DNA of 64,000 nt from Pseudomonas cichorii (GTDB lineage Bacteria; Pseudomonadota; Gammaproteobacteria; Pseudomonadales; Pseudomonadaceae), in NCBI RefSeq assembly GCF_003700275.1, contig NZ_RBRE01000085.1, forward strand, positions 80,635 through 144,634, in the 5' to 3' direction. Shown in pieces: positions 44,427 through 53,598 of this stretch (its first letter is position 1; each line of letters opens with the position of its first letter). The notes below the pieces were generated by a model. The model saw only the letters and a list, made by a program, of their open reading frames with translations. It searched no databases and was not told where the DNA came from. A program made the position numbers and the translations under genes.

Positions 44427-44779
44427 CAACTGCCACGGTAGGTCGAGTAACTGTAAGGCGAAACCAGCAGCGGCACGTGATAGTGCTCCTGAGCTGCATC
44501 AATCCCGAAGCGCAGCACCACCACATCGAGAAAGGCCGGTCCCGACAAGGTCACGCCACGCGCCCGGTAGTAATCGCCGGCCTGAAACTGCAACTGGTAG
44601 ACACCCGAACGATACTCTTCGCCCTGCAACAAGGGCGCATCACAGCGGCCATCGCTGTTGGTCAGCGCTGTGGCGACCCGCTCCAGGCGCTCGCCCTCAA
44701 CCCGATACAGCTCGATATGGATGCCGCTGCCGGGGCAACCGTGTGCGGCGTCCAGCACATGCGTGGTCAAGCGTCCCAT
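44426..44779 (-). CDS. uraH: 5-hydroxyisourate hydrolase (transthyretin-like)
   Basis: A 117-residue transthyretin-like enzyme that opens 5-hydroxyisourate to OHCU, the step after urate hydroxylation. The family motifs are GRLTTHVLDAAHG at the start, an internal R in the active-site strand, and the invariant C-terminal YRGS. The start at 44779 fits the family length; the frame could begin at 44818. An operator-like palindrome at 44882 precedes it. Confidence 0.93.
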   Translation of the reverse strand: MGRLTTHVLDAAHGCPGSGIHIELYRVEGERLERVATALTNSDGRCDAPLLQGEEYRSGVYQLQFQAGDYYRARGVTLSGPAFLDVVVLRFGIDAAQEHYHVPLLVSPYSYSTYRGS

Positions 44780-44881
44780 GGATATCTGCGCCTTCTGGAT
44801 GATGTGGATGACGGGCATGCTGCACCATCGAGGTGCCTGCCGCTGCCTGGAAGAACTCGATTAAGACACTTTTCAAAAAAC

Positions 44882-44891
44882 TTGTACACAA
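44882..44891. promoter_or_regulatory. GntR operator candidate upstream of uraH
   Basis: TTGTACACAA is a palindrome of the same type as those at 44359 and 45065, located about 100 bases upstream of uraH. Confidence 0.6.
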
Positions 44892-44995
44892 TAAAACCGG
44901 CAGCGATAAGGTCTGAAATATCCAGGTCGCTCCAGAACCCCATGAATGCTGAAGCAAAGGAAAGTATTGAGATTTTTCCTTTTAAGCTGACCGGT

Positions 44996-45013
44996 CAGGC
45001 AAGTTTATTGCAT
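44996..45013 (+). promoter_or_regulatory. Sigma-54 promoter candidate for puuE
   Basis: TCAGGCAAGTTTATTGCA has the GG-N10-GC spacing and a TTGCA -12 element. It lies about 135 bases before puuE and would place the gene group under nitrogen (RpoN) control. An operator palindrome follows at 45065. Confidence 0.5.
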
Positions 45014-45064
45014 GACCCATCGCACCGAAGCACAAAATACACCAATGACAATGCACCTATTATT

Positions 45065-45074
45065 TTGTATACAA
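45065..45074. promoter_or_regulatory. GntR operator candidate upstream of puuE
   Basis: The perfect palindrome TTGTATACAA, 70 bases before the puuE start, is the best of three related sites around the divergent GntR gene. Confidence 0.65.
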
Positions 45075-45144
45075 TCCGTGCATCGCGGTTTCTGCCGAAC
45101 AGGCATGCCCCGCTCCCGATTTCACGCACATAAGGAAGCTTGCT

Positions 45145-46077
45145 GTGAGCGCTGACTATCCACGCGACCTGATCGGTTACGGCAGCCATCCGCCCCATCC
45201 TCACTGGCCCGGCAATGCCCGCATCGCCCTGTCCTTCGTGCTCAATTACGAGGAAGGCGGCGAGCGTAACATTCTGCATGGCGACAAGGAGTCCGAAGCG
45301 TTCCTGTCCGAGATGGTCGCCGCGCAGCCGTTGCAAGGCCAGCGCAACATGAGCATGGAGTCGCTTTACGAATACGGCAGTCGCGCCGGTGTGTGGCGCA
45401 TCCTCAAGCTGTTCAAGCAGTTCGATATCCCGCTGACCATCTTTGCCGTGGCCATGGCCGCCCAGCGGCATCCGGATGTGATCCGCGCCATGGTCGCCGA
45501 TGGCCATGAAATCTGCAGCCACGGCTATCGCTGGATCGACTATCAGAACATGGACGAAGCCCAGGAGCGCGAACACATGCTCCAGGCGATCCGCATTCTC
45601 ACCGAAATCAGCGGCGAACGTCCGCTGGGCTGGTACACCGGGCGCACCGGGCCCAACACCCGGCGTCTGGTGATGGAGGAAGGCGGCTTTCTCTATGATT
45701 GCGACACTTATGATGACGACCTGCCCTACTGGGAGCCGAACAATCCGACAGGCAAGCCGCACCTGGTGATTCCCTACACGCTGGACACCAATGACATGCG
45801 CTTCACCCAGGTGCAGGGTTTCAACAATGGCGAGCAGTTTTTCCAGTACCTCAAGGATGCCTTCGACGTGCTGTATGCCGAAGGTGCCGAGGCGCCGAAA
45901 ATGCTTTCCATCGGCCTGCATTGCCGGTTGATCGGCCGCCCTGCCCGGCTGGCGGCGCTCAAGCGTTTCATCGAATACGCCAAAGGCCATGAGCAGGTCT
46001 GGTTCACGCGCCGGGTCGACATTGCCCGTCACTGGCATGCGCAACATCCATTCAGCGCCAGGGCCGAACAACAATGA
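45145..46077 (+). CDS. puuE: Allantoinase PuuE (polysaccharide deacetylase fold)
   Basis: A 310-residue metal-independent-type allantoinase that hydrolyses allantoin to allantoate. The N-terminus YPRDLIGYGSHPPHPHWPG and the LNYEEGGE, GHEICSHGYRWIDY and LGWYTGRTGPNTRRL segments are diagnostic for PuuE. The GTG start follows AAGGAAGC. The last four bases overlap the uraD start as ATGA. Confidence 0.95.
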   Translation: MSADYPRDLIGYGSHPPHPHWPGNARIALSFVLNYEEGGERNILHGDKESEAFLSEMVAAQPLQGQRNMSMESLYEYGSRAGVWRILKLFKQFDIPLTIFAVAMAAQRHPDVIRAMVADGHEICSHGYRWIDYQNMDEAQEREHMLQAIRILTEISGERPLGWYTGRTGPNTRRLVMEEGGFLYDCDTYDDDLPYWEPNNPTGKPHLVIPYTLDTNDMRFTQVQGFNNGEQFFQYLKDAFDVLYAEGAEAPKMLSIGLHCRLIGRPARLAALKRFIEYAKGHEQVWFTRRVDIARHWHAQHPFSARAEQQ

Positions 46078-46589
46078 GCCACTTTCAGACGCTGACGCCC
46101 TCGTCCCTGAGCCGTGATGCTTTTATTGCGGCCTTTGCCGACATCTACGAGCATTCGCCCTGGGTCGCAGAACAGGCTTATGACCAGGGTTTGAACCTTG
46201 AACTGGATCAGGTCGAAAACCTGCATGCGCGAATGAGCGAGATCCTGCTCAGCGCCAGTCATGAACGGCAACTGGCGCTGATCAATGCCCACCCGGACCT
46301 GGCTGGCAAGGCCGCGGTTGCCGGTGAGCTGACCGAAGCCAGTAGCAGCGAGCAGGCCGGCGCCGGCATTCATCAATGCAGCGCCGCAGAGTTTCAGCGT
46401 TTTACCGAGCTGAATCAGGCCTACAAGGCCAGGTTCGGCTTTCCGTTCATCATGGCGGTCAAGGGCAGCGACCGGCACAAGATCCTCGCGGCCTTCGAGC
46501 AGCGCATCCAGCATTCGGCAGAGGCCGAGTTCGCCTGCGCGCTGGCCGAAATCAACAAGATTGCCCTGTTTCGCCTGCAACCCCTGTAA
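46074..46589 (+). CDS. uraD: OHCU decarboxylase
   Basis: A 171-residue 2-oxo-4-hydroxy-4-carboxy-5-ureidoimidazoline decarboxylase giving (S)-allantoin. Conserved segments are FADIYEHSPWVAEQAY, INAHPDLAGKAA (catalytic His) and FGFPFIMAVKG. It overlaps puuE by four bases and is followed by alc after 37 bases. Confidence 0.95.
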   Translation: MSHFQTLTPSSLSRDAFIAAFADIYEHSPWVAEQAYDQGLNLELDQVENLHARMSEILLSASHERQLALINAHPDLAGKAAVAGELTEASSSEQAGAGIHQCSAAEFQRFTELNQAYKARFGFPFIMAVKGSDRHKILAAFEQRIQHSAEAEFACALAEINKIALFRLQPL

Positions 46590-46626
46590 TCCCTCCCAAG
46601 CCCATTGAGAAAGGCAGACAAAAAGA

Positions 46627-47622
46627 ATGAAAGTTTACGCCGCACCCTTTGAGAAGTTCGTCAATCTGGCCGATGCCCGCCTGGGAACCAAAATCCTTTG
46701 CGTTACTGATGACTGGTTCGCCGATGCCAATCGCCTGTTCCAGCCTACTCCAGCGGTGTGGAAGGAAGGCGTGTTCGATGACAACGGCAAATGGATGGAC
46801 GGCTGGGAGTCGCGGCGCAAGCGTTTCGAGGGTTATGACAGCGCGGTAATCCGCCTGGGCGTGGCGGGCACCATCAAGGGCGTGGACATCGACACGTCGT
46901 TCTTTACCGGCAACTTCCCGCCTTCCGCCTCGCTGGAAGCCTGCTTCCTGGCTTCGGGCGATCCGGATGAAAACACCCAATGGGTCGAGGTGCTGCCTTC
47001 GGTCGAGCTGCAAGGCAACAGCCATCATTACCATGAAATAGGCAACGATCAGGCGTTCAGCCACCTGCGCTTCAATATCTATCCCGATGGCGGCGTGGCG
47101 CGTCTGCGCGTGCATGGCATCCCGTTTCGCGACTGGTCCGCAGTCAACGCCAGCGAGCAGATCGATCTGGCAGCGGCCCTCAATGGCGGCCGTTCGATTG
47201 CCTGTTCCGACGAGCACTACGGCAGCATGAGCAACATCCTCAATCCGGGCCGCGGCGTGAACATGGGCGACGGCTGGGAAACCGCACGCCGCCGCACGCC
47301 GGGCAATGACTGGGTGATCGTGGCGCTGGGGCATCCTGGCGAAGTGGAAAAAGTCATCGTCGATACCCTGCACTTCAAGGGCAACTACCCGGACAGTTGC
47401 TCGATCCAGGGCGCGTTCGTCAAAGGCGGCACCGACAGCCAGATCGAAACCCAGAGTTTGTTCTGGCGCGAACTGCTGCCAAGCCAGAAACTGAGCATGC
47501 ACGCCGAACATGAGTTCGCCGAACAGATCAAGGCCATCGGCCCGATCACCCACATCCGCCTGAATGTTTTCCCGGATGGTGGCGTGAGCCGGTTGCGGGT
47601 CCTGGGCAAAATAACCAAATAA
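46627..47622 (+). CDS. alc: Allantoicase
   Basis: A 331-residue enzyme splitting allantoate into ureidoglycolate and urea. It is built of two related beta-jelly-roll halves: DGWESRRKR with IKGVDIDTSFFTGNFPPSAS in the first, and DGWETARRR with EKVIVDTLHFKGNYPDSCS in the second. The repeated HLRFNIYPDGGVARLRVHG and HIRLNVFPDGGVSRLRVLG end each half. Same strand and likely same transcript as puuE-uraD. Confidence 0.96.
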   Translation: MKVYAAPFEKFVNLADARLGTKILCVTDDWFADANRLFQPTPAVWKEGVFDDNGKWMDGWESRRKRFEGYDSAVIRLGVAGTIKGVDIDTSFFTGNFPPSASLEACFLASGDPDENTQWVEVLPSVELQGNSHHYHEIGNDQAFSHLRFNIYPDGGVARLRVHGIPFRDWSAVNASEQIDLAAALNGGRSIACSDEHYGSMSNILNPGRGVNMGDGWETARRRTPGNDWVIVALGHPGEVEKVIVDTLHFKGNYPDSCSIQGAFVKGGTDSQIETQSLFWRELLPSQKLSMHAEHEFAEQIKAIGPITHIRLNVFPDGGVSRLRVLGKITK

Positions 47623-47633
47623 ATACATAACCC

Positions 47634-47722
47634 GGTAGGAGCGGATTTATCCGCGAAGCAATGCAGCAGGCGACGCCGAGGCTGAATTTGCACCTCGTTC
47701 GCGAATGAATTCGCTGCTACTG
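47634..47722. repeat. REP palindrome pair between alc and allA
   Basis: GTAGGAGCGGATTTATCCGC and TTCGCGAATGAATTCGCTGC face each other about 50 bases apart in the gap between two genes of one pathway. Confidence 0.85.
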
Positions 47723-47738
47723 GCCTAGAGATACTTTC

Positions 47739-48254
47739 ATGCGCAAACTGATTATCGAGCCGTTGACCAAAGAAGCCTTTGCCCCGTTCGGTGATGTGAT
47801 CGAAACCGATGGCAGCGCGCATTTCATGATCAACAACGGTTCGACACAGCGCTTTCATCGTCTGGCCGAGGTGCAAACCGCCACGCCAGACGACAAGGCA
47901 ATCATCAGCATCTTCCGCGCCGAGGCGCTGGACATGCCGTTGACCATTGCCATGCTGGAGCGCCATCCGCTGGGCAGCCAGGCGTTCATACCGCTGCTCG
48001 GCAATCCTTTTCTGATCGTGGTCGCGCCACTTGGCGATGCACCGCAATCAGAGCTGACCCGCGCCTTCGTGTCCAACGGCAGGCAGGGTATCAATTACCA
48101 TCGCGGCATCTGGCACCATCCGGTGCTGACGATCGAAAAGCGGGATGACTTCCTGGTGGTTGATCGCAGTGGCACAGGCAACAACTGCGATGAGCATTAC
48201 TTTGAAGAGAGCCAGAAACTGGTTCTCGACCCCAACACACCAGAAAGGGCCTGA
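47739..48254 (+). CDS. allA: Ureidoglycolate lyase
   Basis: A 171-residue cupin-fold enzyme that splits ureidoglycolate to glyoxylate and urea, the last step of the pathway. Characteristic segments are LTKEAFAPFGDVIETDG, LERHPLGSQAFIPL and RQGINYHRGIWHHPVL. The ATG follows a GAGATA site. Downstream puuD begins after 36 bases. Confidence 0.95.
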   Translation: MRKLIIEPLTKEAFAPFGDVIETDGSAHFMINNGSTQRFHRLAEVQTATPDDKAIISIFRAEALDMPLTIAMLERHPLGSQAFIPLLGNPFLIVVAPLGDAPQSELTRAFVSNGRQGINYHRGIWHHPVLTIEKRDDFLVVDRSGTGNNCDEHYFEESQKLVLDPNTPERA

Positions 48255-48290
48255 GCCCCCGTCAAGTGGTGGCCGGGAAAGGGAAATATC

Positions 48291-49583
48291 GTGCAGGCAC
48301 ATCTGATGGAATGGCTGAATCTGGGCATACGCTGGATTCACATGATTGTCGGCGTGGCGTGGATCGGTGCGTCGTTCTACTTCGTCTGGCTGGAAAACAA
48401 CCTCAATCGCTCCAATCCGCGCGATGGCCTGTCGGGAGATCTGTGGGCCATTCACGGCGGCGGCATCTACCACCTGGAAAAATACAAGCTCGCGCCACCG
48501 ACCATGCCCGAGAACCTGCACTGGTTCAAATGGGAAGCCTATTCAACCTGGTTGTCCGGGGTAGCGCTGCTGTGTGTGGTGTTCTACGCCAATCCGGTAC
48601 TTTATCTGCTGGCGCCGGGCAGCAGCCTGTCGGGCGCTGAAGGTGTCCTGATCGGCCTCGGCTCATTGTTCGTGGGCTGGTTCGTGTACAGCTTTCTGTG
48701 CGACTCGGCACTGGGCAAACGCCCGGTGTTGCTGGGCGTCATTCTGTTCGTGCTGCTGGTGGCTGCAGCGTTTGCCTTCAGCAAGGTGTTCAGCGGTCGC
48801 GGGGCTTATCTGCATGTAGGCGCCATCATGGGCACCATCATGGTCGGCAACGTGTTCCGCATTATCATGCCGGCCCAGCGCGCACTGGTTGCGGCGATTG
48901 CCGAGAATCGCACCCCGGACCCGGCCCTGCCCGCCAAAGGCCTGCTGCGCTCGCGGCACAACAACTATTTCACCCTGCCGGTGCTGTTCATCATGATCAG
49001 CAACCATTTTCCGAGCACCTACGGCAGTCAATACAACTGGCTGATTCTGGCGGGCATCGCGTTGCTGGCGGTGCTGGTGCGGCATTACTTCAATACCCGG
49101 CATGACAACCACCGGTTCGCCTGGACCTTACCGGTCGCCGCACTGGGCATGTTGTGTCTGGCCTACGTCACTGGCCCGGCACAGCCGCACATGCCTGCGC
49201 AGGCCCAGAAAATCCAATACCAGCCGCTACCCGGCACGGCCGTGGGTGGTTACCGGGCCGATGAAAAGCGCCCCGAACCGGTTGCCGCGCCTGCACCGGC
49301 TGAACCCGCCAAGGTTGCCGGAATAGAGTTCGGCAAAGTCCATGAAGTCATCCAGCAACGCTGCACCGTTTGCCATTCGGCCAATCCCACCAGCACGCTG
49401 TTCAGTACAGCGCCTGCCGGCGTGATGTTCGACACGGCCGAGCAGATCCAGCTACTGGCCCCGCGCATCAAGGCCCAGGCCATCACCGCCCCGATCATGC
49501 CGCTGGGCAATATCACCCAGATGACCCAGCAGGAGCGGGATATGCTGGGTGCCTGGATCGACCAGGGCGCCAGTATTCGCTGA
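48291..49583 (+). CDS. puuD: Membrane-bound urate hydroxylase PuuD with cytochrome c domain
   Basis: A 430-residue membrane urate oxidase that makes 5-hydroxyisourate. The N-terminal eight-helix membrane part starts EWLNLGIRWIHMIVGVAWIG and contains FYFVWLENNLNRS and NHFPSTYGSQYNW. A Pro/Ala-rich linker leads to a C-terminal c-type cytochrome domain with the heme motif CTVCH, so electrons can go to the respiratory chain rather than to peroxide. The GTG at 48291 is set by the conserved start MQAHLMEWLN. Confidence 0.95.
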   Translation: MQAHLMEWLNLGIRWIHMIVGVAWIGASFYFVWLENNLNRSNPRDGLSGDLWAIHGGGIYHLEKYKLAPPTMPENLHWFKWEAYSTWLSGVALLCVVFYANPVLYLLAPGSSLSGAEGVLIGLGSLFVGWFVYSFLCDSALGKRPVLLGVILFVLLVAAAFAFSKVFSGRGAYLHVGAIMGTIMVGNVFRIIMPAQRALVAAIAENRTPDPALPAKGLLRSRHNNYFTLPVLFIMISNHFPSTYGSQYNWLILAGIALLAVLVRHYFNTRHDNHRFAWTLPVAALGMLCLAYVTGPAQPHMPAQAQKIQYQPLPGTAVGGYRADEKRPEPVAAPAPAEPAKVAGIEFGKVHEVIQQRCTVCHSANPTSTLFSTAPAGVMFDTAEQIQLLAPRIKAQAITAPIMPLGNITQMTQQERDMLGAWIDQGASIR

Positions 49584-49588
49584 TCCCG

Positions 49589-49673
49589 TTCGCGAATGAA
49601 TTGGCTCTGTCCTCGGGGAGGCAGCTTGCTGGCGACAACGGTAAAGTCGCCAGCAAGTTGCCTCCCACAGTCC
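49589..49673. repeat. REP half-site plus long inverted repeat after puuD
   Basis: A TTCGCGAATGAATTGGCTC half-site is followed by GGAGGCAGCTTGCTGGCGAC and GTCGCCAGCAAGTTGCCTCC, a nearly perfect inverted repeat of the second REP type around a nine-base spacer; it could also act as a terminator. The rest of 49674-49979 contains the sigma-54 site listed next and otherwise nothing recognised. Confidence 0.75.
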
Positions 49674-49854
49674 TGAACTGCCCTACTTTCGACTCTATCG
49701 CCCCGTCCTGGAGCACTTGAGCCCGTGCCCGACAGCCAGTATTCTCCGCCGCCGCTGTGAAGCAGCCGGCCTGAAAACGCTACGCCCCCGGAAAAACATC
49801 AGGAACCGATGACTCCTCATCGTTGAGGAATCACTTCGGCTTTATTTCCGTGGT

Positions 49855-49871
49855 TTGGCTCAGCTCTTGCT
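49855..49871 (+). promoter_or_regulatory. Sigma-54 promoter upstream of the outer-membrane channel gene
   Basis: TTGGCTCAGCTCTTGCT has GG and GC ten bases apart and a good TTGCT -12 element, about 110 bases before the start of the channel gene. It fits nitrogen-controlled uptake of purines or nucleosides. Confidence 0.6.
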
Positions 49872-49979
49872 AACAACACAAAGCTGACCAGACAGACAAT
49901 TTATTACAGACCGAGAAAAGGCGTCATCCACAGAACGCCTACCTCAAGAATAACGATCCAATCTCAAGGGAGCACCCAC

Positions 49980-50765
49980 ATGAACCGCACTTTCTCCAGC
50001 CTGTTACTGGCCGGCAGTCTGCTGACCGCAGGCCCGGCCATGGCCGCCGATCTGTTTCAATGGCAGACCAACAGCCTGACCTACCTCAATGGCCGGGACT
50101 TCACGGTCAACCCGGAAATCCAGCAGACCTTCACTTTTGAACATGCTGATGGCTGGAAGTACGGCGACAACTTCTTCTTCGTCGACAAGATTTTCTACAA
50201 CGGCAAGAAAGATGCGAACAGCGGCCCGAACACCTATTACGGCGAGTTCTCGCCACGCCTGTCGATGGGCAAGATCTTCGGCCAGAAGTTTGAACTTGGC
50301 CCGATCTCGGACGTGCTGCTGGCCGCAACCTATGAGTTTGGCGAAGGTGATAACGAGTCGTACCTGATCGGTCCGGGCTTTGATCTGAACATTCCGGGCT
50401 TCGACTACTTCCAGCTCAACTTCTACCAGCGCCAGACCGAAGGCAATCGTCCGGGTGACGGTGTGTGGCAGATCACGCCGGTGTGGTCCTACACCATTGC
50501 TGCCGGCAAGTCCGATGTAGTGATCGACGGTTTCATCGACTGGGTCGTGGACAACGACAAGAACGCCCGCGGCACTTATCACGCCAACCTGCACATCAAC
50601 CCGCAGATCAAATACGACCTGGGCAAGGCACTGGATTTCCCCGAGAAGCAGCTGTACGTCGGTATCGAGTACGACTACTGGAGCAACAAGTACGGGATCA
50701 AGGACACTTCATCCTTCGATACCGACCAGAACACTGCCAGCCTGTTGGTCAAAGTATTCTTCTGA
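49980..50765 (+). CDS. Tsx/OmpK-like outer-membrane channel protein
   Basis: A 261-residue outer-membrane beta-barrel. The signal peptide ends at GPAMAA. The mature part begins DLFQWQTNSLTYLNGRDF and is rich in alternating aromatic strands, ending in the terminal Phe (LVKVFF) expected for barrel assembly. The WQ.NS.TYL start is typical of nucleoside-specific Tsx/OmpK-like channels. Placed directly after the urate catabolic genes and behind a sigma-54-like promoter, it probably admits purines or nucleosides. Confidence 0.82.
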   Translation: MNRTFSSLLLAGSLLTAGPAMAADLFQWQTNSLTYLNGRDFTVNPEIQQTFTFEHADGWKYGDNFFFVDKIFYNGKKDANSGPNTYYGEFSPRLSMGKIFGQKFELGPISDVLLAATYEFGEGDNESYLIGPGFDLNIPGFDYFQLNFYQRQTEGNRPGDGVWQITPVWSYTIAAGKSDVVIDGFIDWVVDNDKNARGTYHANLHINPQIKYDLGKALDFPEKQLYVGIEYDYWSNKYGIKDTSSFDTDQNTASLLVKVFF

Positions 50766-50925
50766 TCACACCCGCTATCGGTGAGGCAGGCAATAACGTT
50801 GCCCCTCACCCCTGCCGAACAGATGCTCTTCAACTGTTTTTTCACATAGCGCCGACAAGTCATTAACTTGTCGCGCCCTAAGCTGCGGTCCAGTTATCTC
50901 CTTTCCTCGTGAAGGCGACCCAGCG

Positions 50926-51615
50926 TTGAATAGCCAATCTCAATACAACTACTTGGACATTGCCAGCCACACTGGCCTTAAAAACCTCACCCGTTCCCCA
51001 CGAGCGCTCTGGCTATTGCCATTTGCATTGGCTCTTTTCTGGCTGGGTACCTACCTGCTGATGCCTTCTGGCCCGCTCGACCTGTCACAAGGCAACAACC
51101 TGCGCAAAGCCCGTGTACTTGCCCACTGGGCCGAAGGTGATCTGGTGGTTCTGGTGCGCCATGCCGAACGTTGCGATCACTCGACCAATCCCTGCCTCGG
51201 GCCGCGCGACGGCATTACCCGTAAAGGCCAGCTTGTGGCACAGGGGCTGGGCGACTCCTTCCGCGCTCTTGGCCTGAACCACACCGATATCTTCAACAGC
51301 CCTCTGCAGCGCACGGCCCAGACCGCAAGCTTTGCCTTCAAGGGCGCAAGTATCGATCAGGCCTGGCTGGCCAACTGTCGCCACTCCCTGCTGGACGATG
51401 TACAGCAGCGCAAAGTCGATCAGAGAAACATGGTGCTGATCACTCACAGCGAGTGCTTCGACCAACTGGAGAAGTCACTGAAAGTATCGGCGCGCACCGT
51501 TCCCGACTATGGCAGCGCCCTGTTCGTGGCCATTGACCGCCAACACAACAGCGCTCGGGTTCTGGGCTTTCTCGATGCCCAGGACTGGAAATCCGTCATG
51601 CCGCAACACCCTTAA
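50926..51615 (+). CDS. Membrane-anchored histidine phosphatase family protein (Ais-like)
   Basis: A 229-residue protein with one N-terminal helix (LWLLPFALALFWLGTYLLM) and a periplasmic histidine-phosphatase domain. The phospho-accepting His sits in LVRHAERCD and the second His in LITHSECFD. This matches the Ais branch that trims phosphate from lipopolysaccharide core heptose. The TTG start at 50926 is the only one that keeps the helix and has a GCGTTG context; evidence for the exact start is weak. A PAP2 phosphatase gene follows after 20 bases, so the two probably act together on envelope lipids. Confidence 0.78.
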   Translation: MNSQSQYNYLDIASHTGLKNLTRSPRALWLLPFALALFWLGTYLLMPSGPLDLSQGNNLRKARVLAHWAEGDLVVLVRHAERCDHSTNPCLGPRDGITRKGQLVAQGLGDSFRALGLNHTDIFNSPLQRTAQTASFAFKGASIDQAWLANCRHSLLDDVQQRKVDQRNMVLITHSECFDQLEKSLKVSARTVPDYGSALFVAIDRQHNSARVLGFLDAQDWKSVMPQHP

Positions 51616-51635
51616 ACCACCAGGAACCCGGTCGC

Positions 51636-52451
51636 GTGAATACTCCAGGAAACCGCTTCTATCTGATGAATGTCGGCATACCGTTATTGCTGGCTGCTCT
51701 GCTCTTTGTCGTCTTCGACCTTACCGAACTCGATGTCACCCTCAGCAATCTGCTGTATGACCCTGTCACTCAGGTCTTCCCGTTCCAGCACGACAGGCTT
51801 TTTGAAAACATTACCCATCGCTGGCCACGCATCATTCCGGACTGGACCGGCGAACTGGCGCTCATGGGGGCCGTGCTTTCATTTGTATGGCCCAGGCTCA
51901 GGGCCGACAGACATCGGCACTTGATTGCTCGGCTGGAAAAGCTTCGCATCGCCAAAGCACTTGAGTTTCTTGCCCGCCATCGCCGTGACTTTATCTTCGT
52001 GGTGGTCGCTTTCTCGATAACCACTGGCATGGTCCATTATTTCAAGAGCCATACCAGTGTCTATTGCCCTGTTGAAACCACCTTGTATGGCGGCACTCAG
52101 GAAAAGCGGGAATGGTTCGAGAACTTCAATCTTCTGCATGAAGCCGGCAAGGGCCGTTGCTGGCCGGGCGGGCATGCCTCAAGCGGTTTTACCCTGCTGG
52201 CGCTGTACTTCGTCGCCCGCCGCTACCGTTGGCGACATGCGCGCAAACTGCTGGCATGGACGCTGTTGCTGGGCATGGTCTATGGCACCACCCGAGTCCT
52301 GCAAGGCTGGCACTTCATGTCCCACACTTTCTGGTCTGGAATCCTGGTCTGGCTGACCATGTTGCTGACTGCCCTGGCCTTTTATGGGCGATCAGCCCTT
52401 CAGGCGTCACCTGCCAGGGTAGCGAAGCAGACCCTGGCATCGGCCAACTGA
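51636..52451 (+). CDS. PAP2-family membrane phosphatase
   Basis: A 271-residue polytopic inner-membrane protein with the three-part PAP2 signature: KSHTSVYCP (phosphate-binding K), CWPGGHASSGF (catalytic PGGHASSG-type His) and RVLQGWHFMSHTFWSG. These enzymes remove phosphate from lipids such as lipid A or phosphatidylglycerol phosphate. It follows the histidine phosphatase on the same strand with a GTG start. The lipid substrate cannot be decided from sequence. Confidence 0.85.
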   Translation: MNTPGNRFYLMNVGIPLLLAALLFVVFDLTELDVTLSNLLYDPVTQVFPFQHDRLFENITHRWPRIIPDWTGELALMGAVLSFVWPRLRADRHRHLIARLEKLRIAKALEFLARHRRDFIFVVVAFSITTGMVHYFKSHTSVYCPVETTLYGGTQEKREWFENFNLLHEAGKGRCWPGGHASSGFTLLALYFVARRYRWRHARKLLAWTLLLGMVYGTTRVLQGWHFMSHTFWSGILVWLTMLLTALAFYGRSALQASPARVAKQTLASAN

Positions 52452-52479
52452 TCACTCAGAAATAGCGGCCAGGGCCTGT

Positions 52480-53388
52480 TCAGCCCTTGGCCGACTTGAA
52501 CACCTTGCCCGCCAGCGTCACCACGACCACCAGCGCTGCACCGGCGATGATGCCTGCAAGGGCATCGATGAGGGTTGGCAAGACTATCGAGAAACCACCC
52601 ACAGCACTGGCCGCGCTTTCGGTTACGCCATCGACCCAGTGATGGGCAAACGGCAAGCCGTGAACCAGAATGCCGCCGCCGACCATGAACATCGCAGCGG
52701 TGCCAAGTATCGACAGCAGTTTCATCAATACCGGAGCCAGCCGCAGCAACCCGTTGCCCAGGCTTTGCATGGCTGAACTGGCGCTTTTTTTCAGGTGCAG
52801 CCCCAGGTCATCGAGTTTCACGATACCGGCCACCAGGCCATAGACGCCGACGGTAATCAGTACGGCGACAATCACCAGCACGCCGACCTGATCCAGAAAC
52901 GGCCGACTTGAAACCACGCCCAGGGCCAGGACGATGATTTCCGCCGAAAGAATGAAGTCGGTACGAATCGCGCCTTTGATGCGTGCCTTCTCGAACGCCA
53001 CCCTATCCGTCGTCGCGCTTGCGGCAGCCTGCTTGCGTTCTTCGTGCTCCTGCCCGGTTTCGGGGTGCAGCCATTTGTGGGCGATCTTCTCCGCGCCCTC
53101 GAAACACAGGTAGGCGCCACCAATCATCAACAACGGCAGGATTGCCCATGGCGCAAAGGCGCTGATCAGCAAGGCCGCCGGCACCAGAATCGCTTTATTG
53201 AGCAATGAGCCCTTGGCCACCGCCCACACCACCGGCAACTCGCGATCGGCCGAGACGCCGGTGACTTGTTGCGCATTGAGGGCCAGGTCATCGCCCAGAA
53301 CCCCTGCGGTCTTTTTGGTGGCCAGCGCCACATCATCGAGCAGGGTTGCAATGTCATCGAGCAGAGTCAGCAAGCTTCCAGCAGCCAC
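52480..53388 (-). CDS. DUF808 (YedI-like) inner-membrane protein
   Basis: A 302-residue membrane protein. The N-terminal SLLTLLDDIATLLDDVA and the DVALATKKTAGVLGDDLALN and FEGAEKIAHKWLH segments define the DUF808/YedI family, of unknown function. About seven hydrophobic stretches follow. The GTG at 53388 is chosen because it gives the family start MAAGSLLTLLDD and stands nine bases after AAAGGA; the TTG two codons earlier is possible. Confidence 0.88.
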   Translation of the reverse strand: MAAGSLLTLLDDIATLLDDVALATKKTAGVLGDDLALNAQQVTGVSADRELPVVWAVAKGSLLNKAILVPAALLISAFAPWAILPLLMIGGAYLCFEGAEKIAHKWLHPETGQEHEERKQAAASATTDRVAFEKARIKGAIRTDFILSAEIIVLALGVVSSRPFLDQVGVLVIVAVLITVGVYGLVAGIVKLDDLGLHLKKSASSAMQSLGNGLLRLAPVLMKLLSILGTAAMFMVGGGILVHGLPFAHHWVDGVTESAASAVGGFSIVLPTLIDALAGIIAGAALVVVVTLAGKVFKSAKG

Positions 53389-53598
53389 AATCAATATCCT
53401 TTAACAAATAGAAAAACAAAAAACGGCGCCTATTGAATCACAAGGCATGGCCCATGCACGCCGCTATCAGTCTCTGACCGACACAATTGGCGAACGTTTG
53501 AAACAGTCGCCGAAGTGCGCAATCAGCCAGGCTTGTGGCGTAAGTGTTGCATCGGAAAATCCGGTTATTGATCGCTGCACCCACCACAAGGGGCTGTT

